A stretch of DNA of 64,000 bases, from contig JAHRWA010000077.1 in the NCBI GenBank assembly GCA_019090455.1, forward strand, positions 55,888 to 119,887, read 5' to 3'. Below the pieces are notes generated by a model. The model searched no databases. It was not told the DNA's origin and worked only from the letters and a program-made list of their open reading frames with translations. Positions within the stretch are counted from its first letter, which is position 1. The number at the start of each line of letters is the position of its first letter. Shown one piece after another: positions 53,531 to 60,868 of this stretch. This stretch comes from Pseudomonadales bacterium. Its GTDB lineage: Bacteria > Pseudomonadota > Gammaproteobacteria > Pseudomonadales > DC-out160. The translations under genes were made by a program, and so were the position numbers.

Positions 53531-55708
53531 ATGAGTACTTCCAGTCCGGCTTTGAATAACATGGCGACCAAAGGTAATTTTGGCGCGCCGATAATATTGC
53601 TAATCACTTTGGCAATGATGACTTTACCTATTCCGCCTATTTTGCTGGATGTGTTTTTCTCCTTCAATATCGCATTGGCTTTGGTGGTCTTATTGGTAAC
53701 AGTCTATGCCATGAAACCCCTAGATTTTGCGGTTTTCCCCACTATTATCCTAATCGCGACGCTGTTGCGATTGGCACTGAATGTGGCGTCAACGCGAGTG
53801 GTGTTGCTGCACGGGCATTCGGGCGGGGATGCGGCGGGTAGTGTGATTGAAGCCTTCGGTGAGGTGGTGATAGGGGGTAATTACGCGGTAGGTATAGTGG
53901 TTTTTGCCATTCTTGTGATTATTAATTTCGTTGTGGTGACTAAGGGCGCAGGACGAATTTCGGAGGTGAGTGCTCGCTTCACCTTGGATGCAATGCCAGG
54001 CAAGCAGATGGCCATTGACGCGGATCTGAATGCGGGACTCATCGACCAAGATGATGCGAAAGCAAGGCGAGTTGAAATCGCGGCGGAGGCGGATTTTTAC
54101 GGTTCCATGGATGGTGCCAGTAAGTTTGTGAGAGGAGATGCCTTAGCCGGTATCTTGATTTTAATTATCAATATTATTGGCGGTCTTATTATTGGCATGG
54201 CGCAGCATGGTTTGGATTTTGCGTCTGCTATGGAGCGATATGCGTTATTAACCATAGGTGATGGCTTGGTGGCGCAAATACCCTCGTTACTGCTTTCCAC
54301 GGCGTCTGCCATTATGGTCACCCGAGTGAATAGTGAGGAGAGTATGGGGGAGCAGGTGATTAATCAGATGTTCACCAACCCTCAAGCCTTAATCATTACC
54401 TCTTTTGTGCTGTTTGTGATGGGGATAGTGCCGGGAATGCCGCACTTTGCTTTTCTCTCGTTTTCCGGATTGTGTGGTATCGCTGCTTACGTTATTGCGA
54501 GTCGTGAAAAAGAGATTAAGCCCGTATCGAAGAAACCTTCTGCTGGACCTGCAGCTGTCGGTGGATCGCCTCCTCCTGGGGGGGGTGGTCTCGCCCCTGT
54601 TCCGGAAGCGACGGAGGGTGAGCTGGTTTCATCTGTGGGTGATTCTGAAGTCAAAGAATTAAGTTGGGATGATGTGCAAGCGGTGGACATGCTCGGTCTA
54701 GAAGTGGGTTACCGGATTATACCTCTTGTTGATAAATCTCAAGGTGGGCATTTACTGAATCGAATTAAAGGCATTCGTAAGAAGCTGTCGCAAGAGTTAG
54801 GATTTCTTATGCCGTCGGTACATATTCGAGATAATTTGGATTTGGTGCCCAATGCCTATCGCATCACATTAATGGGTGTTCCCATCGATGAGGCAGAGAT
54901 ACATCCCGATCGAGAGCTGGCGATTAATCCTGGGCAAGTTTTTGGAACCATTACGGGTATAGCGGGAAAGGACCCGGCCTTTGGTTTGGATGCGGTGTGG
55001 ATCGAGTCTAGTCAAAAAGATCAGGCTCAAACCATGGGGTATACGGTGGTTGATGCGAGTACGGTGGTGGCGACTCATCTTAATCAAGTTATGCAAAAAC
55101 ACTCTCATGAATTGCTAGGACACGAAGAAGTCCAAAAGCTAATAGAGCAGCTAGAAAAGTCCTCGCCGAAATTAGTCGAAAGTATCATTCCTGCGCCACT
55201 CAACGTGAGCATACTGCTGAGAGTTTTACAGAATCTATTGAAAGAAGGTGTTCCTATTCGAGATATACGCACAATCGCCGAAGCATTGGCGGATGCGTCG
55301 TCAAGAAGTCAAGACCCTGACGTTTTAACCTCGGTTGTTCGTGTTGCCTTATCGCGACTTATATCGCAAACCCTTGTTGGGGTTGAAGAAGACCTAGCAG
55401 TTATCACCTTGCAACCGGATTTGGAACAGTTATTGCTACAGTCAGTGCAACAAGCGCGTCAAACTGGTGGATCGGCGAGTGATGCGGTATTGGAGCCGTC
55501 CATGGCAGATAAATTATTAAAATCGGTGTTGGAAGCAGGACAAAAGCAAGAGCTTGCTGGGAAGCCTGCGATCTTGTTGGTGTCTTCAGCGGTGAGGACA
55601 ATGATGGCACGGTTTGTTCGCACCTCGATGCCTACATTGAGTGTGCTGGCTTACAACGAAATCCCCGACAGTAAACAAATAACAATTGTGGCGACTGTGG
55701 GAGCCTAG
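53531..55708 (+). CDS. flhA: Flagellar export gate protein FlhA
   Basis: 725 residues. The N-terminal half has about eight membrane segments with the conserved FHIPEP-region cytoplasmic loop (TKGAGRISEVSARFTLDAMPGK, in part) and DALAGILILIINIIGG. A Pro/Gly-rich stretch (residues ~338-362) links it to the cytoplasmic half (LEVGYRIIPLVDKSQGGHLL, LLKEGVPIRDIRTI, LSRLISQ), where chaperone complexes dock. The ATG lacks an evident ribosome site; a second in-frame ATG lies at 53561. It heads flhA-flhF-flhG-fliA. Confidence 0.95.
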   Translation: MSTSSPALNNMATKGNFGAPIILLITLAMMTLPIPPILLDVFFSFNIALALVVLLVTVYAMKPLDFAVFPTIILIATLLRLALNVASTRVVLLHGHSGGDAAGSVIEAFGEVVIGGNYAVGIVVFAILVIINFVVVTKGAGRISEVSARFTLDAMPGKQMAIDADLNAGLIDQDDAKARRVEIAAEADFYGSMDGASKFVRGDALAGILILIINIIGGLIIGMAQHGLDFASAMERYALLTIGDGLVAQIPSLLLSTASAIMVTRVNSEESMGEQVINQMFTNPQALIITSFVLFVMGIVPGMPHFAFLSFSGLCGIAAYVIASREKEIKPVSKKPSAGPAAVGGSPPPGGGGLAPVPEATEGELVSSVGDSEVKELSWDDVQAVDMLGLEVGYRIIPLVDKSQGGHLLNRIKGIRKKLSQELGFLMPSVHIRDNLDLVPNAYRITLMGVPIDEAEIHPDRELAINPGQVFGTITGIAGKDPAFGLDAVWIESSQKDQAQTMGYTVVDASTVVATHLNQVMQKHSHELLGHEEVQKLIEQLEKSSPKLVESIIPAPLNVSILLRVLQNLLKEGVPIRDIRTIAEALADASSRSQDPDVLTSVVRVALSRLISQTLVGVEEDLAVITLQPDLEQLLLQSVQQARQTGGSASDAVLEPSMADKLLKSVLEAGQKQELAGKPAILLVSSAVRTMMARFVRTSMPTLSVLAYNEIPDSKQITIVATVGA

Positions 55709-55743
55709 GTTTTGAAATGTAAAACAGGTGATGGAGTAATGGA

Positions 55744-57381
55744 ATGAAGGTAAGGCGATTTGTAGCACCCGATATGAGGCGTGCACTAAATTTAGTAAGG
55801 GATGAGTTAGGTGATGATGCCTTCATTTTGTCAAACAAATCGGTTGCTGATGGAATCGAGGTGTTGGCCTCTCTCGAGGCGGGTGCGCTAGCCATTAGCT
55901 CCGAAGCCAGAAAAACTCCCGTAACGACGAGGGTGGCTAATTCGACTCGTGCCAACGTCGAGGCTCGGTCTAACCCCTCTACTGGGAAGAAGCATTTAAC
56001 GAATGATCAGCTCAATAAAACACTACTCAACGCCAATCGCGCGAAGCGCCCCGTGACACTGGATAAGCCTAAAGTTCGGCAAGCCCAGGGTCAAGCTCAA
56101 GATCAAGATCAGATTCGGGGTCAGGGTCAGAATGATGGGAAATCGACGTCCGCAGGTTCAACTCGCAATTTTGGAGAGAATAGTGAAATAGCGCGATTGA
56201 TGTTGGAGCTGGAAGATGCGAAAAAACAGTTAGCGGATAATCGGGCGGTGGCAGAGTCTCCATTTGTCAATGCCAATGCCAATGCCAATGGCAATGAGTG
56301 GGAGAGGGAGAATAAGGTTGAGAATGTTGAGAATGTTGAGACGGTATATCAAGGCTCTTTAGGTGAGGTGGCAGAAGATGAATCGAACTTTATGGAGGAA
56401 ACTGATCTATTAGATCCGCAGCGAAATAGAGCGATGGAAGTTGAGCTAAAACAATTACGGGATTTGTTAACGCTACAAATGGGCGAAGCGATGTGGGGCA
56501 ACATGAGCTACAAGAAACCGATTCATGCTCAAGTTCTTAAACGTTTGCACGCACTGGGATTGACTAATAAATTGTGTAAACAAGTAGTCAAGTCGCTACC
56601 CGATGGTGATGATATTGATGTGGCTTGGCGTCGTGCGTTGGTGAAAATGACGAAGCAAATTCCCATCGCGAGTCAGGATATTATTGAGGCGGGGGGGGTG
56701 ATCGCTCTAGTGGGACCGACTGGCGCGGGCAAAACTACCACTATTGCGAAACTGGCTGCATCCTATGTTCTCCAGCATGGAGCTGAAGATCTAGCAATAG
56801 TGACGACGGATACTTACCGAATAGCAGCGCATGAACAATTGAAAACTTTGGGTAGAATCTTAAGTGTGCCGATTCACATCGTCAGTGAGGACAAGAGTTT
56901 AAACGAGATACTACAGGAGTTGGGCCACAAGCATTTGGTGTTGGTGGATACGGCAGGGTTAGCGCGTGGTGATACTGGCAGGCATGATCAAATCCAGCAG
57001 TTGAAGGATTGCCAAGCGCGTATTCGAAATTATTTAGTGTTGGCGACGACACATCAGTTACAAGTTCAACGTTCGGCGGTTTCTGAATTCAAGGGGCTTC
57101 CTCTTTGTGGCTGTATTCTGACGAAGTTAGATGAAACCAGTAGCTTGGGAGAATCTATTAGTGTGTTGTTCGAAAGTAAGCTACCAGTGGCATATCTCAG
57201 TGATGGACAAAAAATTCCGGATGATATCCATCTCGCTACTGCTCCTAAGCTAATGAGTAAAGCGGTCTCAATGATGAACGAGAAGGAAGTCGATGAATTG
57301 GAGATGTCGGCACTGGTAGGGTCAATAGAGCTTGAAAATATTCAACCGCCATTAGCATTAGCTTATGCACGCAATGGTTAA
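55744..57381 (+). CDS. flhF: Flagellar biosynthesis GTPase FlhF
   Basis: 545 residues. The N-terminal B domain (MKVRRFVAPDMRRALNLVRDELG) is followed by a long disordered, Gln/Asn/Glu-rich linker with hexameric repeats (56080-56343), then the SRP-type N and G domains: VALVGPTGAGKTTTIAKLA (P-loop), TTDTYRIAAHEQL, LVDTAGLARGD and TKLDE. It sets polar flagellum position and number together with FlhG. The length exceeds the usual ~430-480 because of the linker. Confidence 0.94.
   Translation: MKVRRFVAPDMRRALNLVRDELGDDAFILSNKSVADGIEVLASLEAGALAISSEARKTPVTTRVANSTRANVEARSNPSTGKKHLTNDQLNKTLLNANRAKRPVTLDKPKVRQAQGQAQDQDQIRGQGQNDGKSTSAGSTRNFGENSEIARLMLELEDAKKQLADNRAVAESPFVNANANANGNEWERENKVENVENVETVYQGSLGEVAEDESNFMEETDLLDPQRNRAMEVELKQLRDLLTLQMGEAMWGNMSYKKPIHAQVLKRLHALGLTNKLCKQVVKSLPDGDDIDVAWRRALVKMTKQIPIASQDIIEAGGVIALVGPTGAGKTTTIAKLAASYVLQHGAEDLAIVTTDTYRIAAHEQLKTLGRILSVPIHIVSEDKSLNEILQELGHKHLVLVDTAGLARGDTGRHDQIQQLKDCQARIRNYLVLATTHQLQVQRSAVSEFKGLPLCGCILTKLDETSSLGESISVLFESKLPVAYLSDGQKIPDDIHLATAPKLMSKAVSMMNEKEVDELEMSALVGSIELENIQPPLALAYARNG
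56080..56343 (+). repeat. Short tandem repeats in the FlhF linker
   Basis: Three separate arrays: nine 6-bp units around CAAGAT/CAGGGT (56080-56133, Gln-Ala/Gly/Asp), four to five 6-bp AATGCC units (56269-56298, Asn-Ala), and three 9-bp GTTGAGAAT units (56317-56343, Val-Glu-Asn). All keep the frame and lie between the B and G domains. Confidence 0.85.
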
Positions 57382-57565
57382 TGGTGAAGACGCACGAACA
57401 AATCAGCTAGACAAAAGTAAAACTAGCTAAACGCATAGTTGCAGAAAGAATAAAAAGGGATTCTTAGGAGTATAAAGTCATAATGGTTTCATTGGCGACA
57501 GGCTCATCTATGCTCAATATAAGGATAAAAGTCTGCGATTTGCAGAAAGAAAAGGTGAAATAAAT

Positions 57566-58384
57566 ATGGGGATGCATTCAGTCCAAGTTATTGCTGTAAC
57601 GGGTGGCAAAGGGGGTGTGGGTAAATCCAATGTGTCAGCCAATTTGGCGGTGGCGCTCGCTGATATGGGGCGTCGAGTCGTGCTGCTTGATGCCGACCTG
57701 GGACTGGCGAATATCGATATTCTTCTTGGAATATCGGCTAATAGAAATTTATCGGATGTGTTGAAGGGAGACTGCAGCCTAAATGATATATTGGTCAAGG
57801 GACCCAGCGGAATCCGGATTGTACCGGCTTCATCCGGTACCCAGAAAATGGTACATCTGAATACCTTAGAGCAAGCAGGTTTAATCAATGCGTTTAGTAC
57901 CATTAGTGATGATATCGATGTTTTGATTATTGATACGGCTGCGGGTATTAGTGAATCAGTGATTAGTTTTGTCCATGCCGCGCAGGAAACTATGTTAGTT
58001 GTCTGTAATGAACCGACTTCGATTACAGATGCCTACGCCATGATTAAATTACTCAATCAAGAGCATGGTATGCATCGGTTTCACATTTTAGCTAATATGA
58101 TTCGTTCCCAACAAGAGGGGCGTGAGCTGTATACGAAGCTGACCAAAGTGACGGATCGATTTCTCGATGTTGCATTACAATTTTGTGGGGCGGTGCCCTA
58201 CGATGACTATTTGCGTAAGGCAGTACAACGCCAAAAACCGGTGGTGAGTGCCTATCCGCGAAGCAAAGCGGCAATCTCCTTTAAGGCTTTAGCGAATAAG
58301 GTCGATGCTTGGCCTTTGCCATCGACCCCAAGAGGGCATTTGGAATTTTTTGTGGATCGCCTGGTGCATAGCGCAGTATCTTAA
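57566..58384 (+). CDS. flhG: Flagellum number regulator FlhG/FleN (MinD-like ATPase)
   Basis: 272 residues. The deviant Walker A is AVTGGKGGVGKSNVSANLA, with VVLLDADLGLANIDILLGI and LIIDTAAGISESVI as switch motifs; the C-terminal helix that binds membrane and FleQ follows. In Pseudomonas it restrains FleQ and limits the cell to one flagellum. It follows flhF by 184 nt. Confidence 0.94.
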   Translation: MGMHSVQVIAVTGGKGGVGKSNVSANLAVALADMGRRVVLLDADLGLANIDILLGISANRNLSDVLKGDCSLNDILVKGPSGIRIVPASSGTQKMVHLNTLEQAGLINAFSTISDDIDVLIIDTAAGISESVISFVHAAQETMLVVCNEPTSITDAYAMIKLLNQEHGMHRFHILANMIRSQQEGRELYTKLTKVTDRFLDVALQFCGAVPYDDYLRKAVQRQKPVVSAYPRSKAAISFKALANKVDAWPLPSTPRGHLEFFVDRLVHSAVS

Positions 58385-58471
58385 ATATGTAGTTAAAAGT
58401 TAAAAGTTAATAGAAAACAGAAAAGAGGTGAAGAGAGTATCGTTAAAAATATTTTAATTATTTTATCTAGC

Positions 58472-58500
58472 CCTATCTTGTCTAGATCTATCTTGTCTAG
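58472..58500 (+). repeat. TCTAG-containing direct repeat before fliA
   Basis: Two near-identical 14-bp units (CCTATCTTGTCTAG at 58472-58485 and TCTATCTTGTCTAG at 58487-58500) are followed by the partial copy ACCTATGTC and preceded by another TCTAG. The array sits 28 nt before the short leader frame of fliA. Function unknown. Confidence 0.7.
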
Positions 58501-58527
58501 ACCTATGTCATTGGCTGGAGGATGCAT

Positions 58528-58545
58528 ATGAGTCAGTGCCCCTAA
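58528..58545 (+). other. Five-codon leader frame before fliA
   Basis: GGAGGA (58517-58522) is the best ribosome site in the fliA leader, but its properly spaced ATG (58528) reads only MSQCP then TAA. The stop lies two bases before the fliA ATG at 58548. This suggests translational coupling of fliA to a tiny upstream frame. Whether it is translated is inference. Confidence 0.45.
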
Positions 58546-58547
58546 CT

Positions 58548-59309
58548 ATGAAAATGAATGAGAGCTGTCACCAAACTGCCTATGGTTCGGAAAAAAACCG
58601 TAATTTTGAATTGCTGGTTCAGCAGTATGCCGTTTTAGTAAAACGAATTGCTCATCATCTGATGGGACGTATGCCTTCCAGTATTTGTGTCGATGATATG
58701 ATTCAATCGGGCATGATCGGATTGTTGGAAGCGGCAGGCAAATACGACGCGAGTAAAGGTGCCAGCTTTGAAACCTATGCGGGAATTCGAATTCGCGGAG
58801 CCATGCTCGATGAAATTCGTCGTGGTGATTGGGCACCTCGGTCAGTGCATCGCAATGCGCGTAAAGTATCAGCAGCGATTAAACAAATAGAAAATAGAAC
58901 CGGTTCGGACGCCAAAGACGTGGACATTGCGGGTGAAATGGGCGTCAGCATGGCGGGCTATCATTCGATGCTGCAAGACACTTTAGGGACCAAGCTGTTT
59001 AGTTTAAACGAATTGACTAATTCTGATGATTTTATACCGGGGGCTGCGAGTCCAGCTTCAGCGGGACCATTTCATGATACTCAACGCACTTCGTTTCAGG
59101 TTCACTTAGTTGAGGCAATCAGCCAATTACCTGAACGTGAGAAGTTAGTGCTATCGCTATATTATGATGAGGAGCTTAACCTTCGGGAAATAGGAGAGAT
59201 TATCGGTGTCAGCGAATCTCGTGTTAGCCAAATCCACAGTCAAGCCGCTTTACGATTGCGATCACGTCTCGAAAGTTGGCACGATAACAATAATGAGTCA
59301 TCATTATAA
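58548..59309 (+). CDS. fliA: Flagellar sigma factor FliA (sigma-28)
   Basis: About 253 residues. Region 2 shows YAVLVKRIAHHLMGRMPSSI, DDMIQSGMIGLLEAAGKYD and FETYAGIRIRGAMLDEIRRGDW; region 4 shows LPEREKLVLSLYYDEELNLREI and GVSESRVSQIHSQA. It directs transcription of late flagellar and chemotaxis genes. ATG at 58548 is chosen because it matches the family start region; GTG at 58536 is 13 bases from GGAGG and unlikely. Confidence 0.95.
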   Translation: MKMNESCHQTAYGSEKNRNFELLVQQYAVLVKRIAHHLMGRMPSSICVDDMIQSGMIGLLEAAGKYDASKGASFETYAGIRIRGAMLDEIRRGDWAPRSVHRNARKVSAAIKQIENRTGSDAKDVDIAGEMGVSMAGYHSMLQDTLGTKLFSLNELTNSDDFIPGAASPASAGPFHDTQRTSFQVHLVEAISQLPEREKLVLSLYYDEELNLREIGEIIGVSESRVSQIHSQAALRLRSRLESWHDNNNESSL

Positions 59310-59368
59310 GAGTCACCTCTGATCCACCGCCTCGAACCTATAAAGCCTCATCCATCGTCTCAAATCCT

Positions 59369-59395
59369 TAAATTCTAAGCCACAATAGCTGATTT
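59369..59395 (+). promoter_or_regulatory. Candidate sigma-28 promoter of the cheYZAB genes
   Basis: TAAA (59369-59372) is followed after exactly 15 nt by GCTGATTT (59388-59395), five of eight matches to GCCGATAA. It lies 150 nt before cheY, a class known to depend on FliA in Pseudomonas. The -10 match is imperfect. Confidence 0.4.
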
Positions 59396-59544
59396 CCTCT
59401 CGTTTATAATCTTCTATCCTAATCTTTAAAAAAGGGAAGACGATTACGTTAGAAAAACTGGATTGCATTCAATCAGCAACTAGACTTAAAAATAAGTGGG
59501 GAAGGGATAGTTAAACCCTTATTTGAAAGAAGTTGGAGGCGACC

Positions 59545-59931
59545 TTGGATAAGAACATGAAGATTCTCATAGTGGATGATTTCTCCACTATGCGTCGAAT
59601 CATCAAAAACCTATTACGTGATTTGGGCTATGTGAATACCGATGAAGCAGATGATGGCAACACCGCTTTACCGATGCTGCAATCGACATCATTTGATTTT
59701 CTTATCACGGATTGGAACATGCCGGGAATGACGGGTATTGATTTGCTGAAAGCGGTGAGAGCCGACGGTAAGTTGGTGAATTTACCGGTGTTGATGGTAA
59801 CGGCGGAAGCAAAGCGTGAGCAAATTATTGAAGCGGCGCAAGCGGGTGTAAACGGCTATGTAGTGAAGCCTTTTACGGCGGCAGCGTTGAAAGAGAAAAT
59901 TGAGAAGATTTTTGATCGCGTAGATGCTTAG
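59545..59931 (+). CDS. cheY: Chemotaxis response regulator CheY (flagellar)
   Basis: About 128 residues, receiver only, very close to Pseudomonas Che[21 protein letters not shown]56 in [29 protein letters not shown] and YVVKPF with the conserved lysine. TTG at 59545 is chosen: GGAGG ends five bases before it, and it gives the MDKNMKIL start known in relatives. Phospho-CheY binds FliM. cheZ follows, so its signal is quickly removed. Confidence 0.95.
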   Translation: MDKNMKILIVDDFSTMRRIIKNLLRDLGYVNTDEADDGNTALPMLQSTSFDFLITDWNMPGMTGIDLLKAVRADGKLVNLPVLMVTAEAKREQIIEAAQAGVNGYVVKPFTAAALKEKIEKIFDRVDA

Positions 59932-59977
59932 ACGTGTGCGCAAATTGAAAGCAGTATATTTAGTTGAGATGTAGCGT

Positions 59978-60757
59978 ATGTTGAGTACAAGTGACGGTGA
60001 TAATACCCAAGGAAATTTGGTGCAGCAGGCTAAAGCGCTAGTCACGCAGCTTGAAGAAGGCAATTCTACTGGCGCCTTGGATACGATTAATGAACTCTAT
60101 CAGAAGAGGGATTTTGGCTTATACCAAGAAATTGGTAAGTTAACGCGTAACATCCATGAAGCTATTCGAGATTTTGAGGTAGATATCACCATCCCTACTA
60201 CAGAGGATGAGTCTGGCTCTCGGATGGCGGATGCATCTGATCGCTTGAACTATGTTATCAAGTTGACTGAAAATGCGGCCAACAAGACGATGGATATGGT
60301 TGAAGATACGATTCCTATATCGAAAGAGTTAGGCGATACGGCAACGAAGTTGAAAGCTGATTGGCAACGCCTCATTCGAAGAGAGTTGTCGGGGGAAGAG
60401 TTTCGGAATCTGTATAAAGAAATGAATGGTTTCCTGGAATTTACCGCGGATAAAACGAGTAACATAGACAGTAATCTTTCGGCGATTCTGTTGGCTCAAG
60501 ATTATCAGGATTTAACTGGGCAAGTGATAAAACGTGTGATTGCTCTCGTGACGAATGTGCAAAGTAACCTTCTTGATATGGTAGAGGCAGCATCTAAAGT
60601 CGAGAGAATTGTGGGTATCGATCATGGTATCGATGAGTCGAAACCGGCTGTTGCGGATATTGTGGCAGAAGGTCCAGCCGTCAACGCGGACGAGCGTGAA
60701 GACGTAGTTAAAAATCAAGATGAAGTGGATGATTTGTTGTCGAGCTTAGGCTTCTAA
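59978..60757 (+). CDS. cheZ: CheY phosphatase CheZ
   Basis: 259 residues, mostly a long helical bundle. ILLAQDYQDLTGQVIKRVI holds the catalytic glutamine and the DQ motif; the C-terminal peptide EVDDLLSSLGF is the CheY-binding tail; an acidic flexible linker joins them. It dephosphorylates CheY. It lies 46 nt after cheY. Confidence 0.94.
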   Translation: MLSTSDGDNTQGNLVQQAKALVTQLEEGNSTGALDTINELYQKRDFGLYQEIGKLTRNIHEAIRDFEVDITIPTTEDESGSRMADASDRLNYVIKLTENAANKTMDMVEDTIPISKELGDTATKLKADWQRLIRRELSGEEFRNLYKEMNGFLEFTADKTSNIDSNLSAILLAQDYQDLTGQVIKRVIALVTNVQSNLLDMVEAASKVERIVGIDHGIDESKPAVADIVAEGPAVNADEREDVVKNQDEVDDLLSSLGF

Positions 60758-60781
60758 ATTGGTGAGGCAGTTGATAATACT

Positions 60782-60821
60782 GTCGTTAATAATATCGTCG
60801 TTAATAATAACAGTCGTTAAT
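60782..60821 (+). repeat. 15-bp direct repeats between cheZ and cheA
   Basis: GTCGTTAATAATATC, GTCGTTAATAATAAC and a partial GTCGTTAATGA follow one another in the 111-nt cheZ-cheA gap. The first two differ in two bases. Confidence 0.75.
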
Positions 60822-60868
60822 GAAGCGACAGTTATTGATAGTGCAGTAATGAGTAATGGGAGCTAAGG

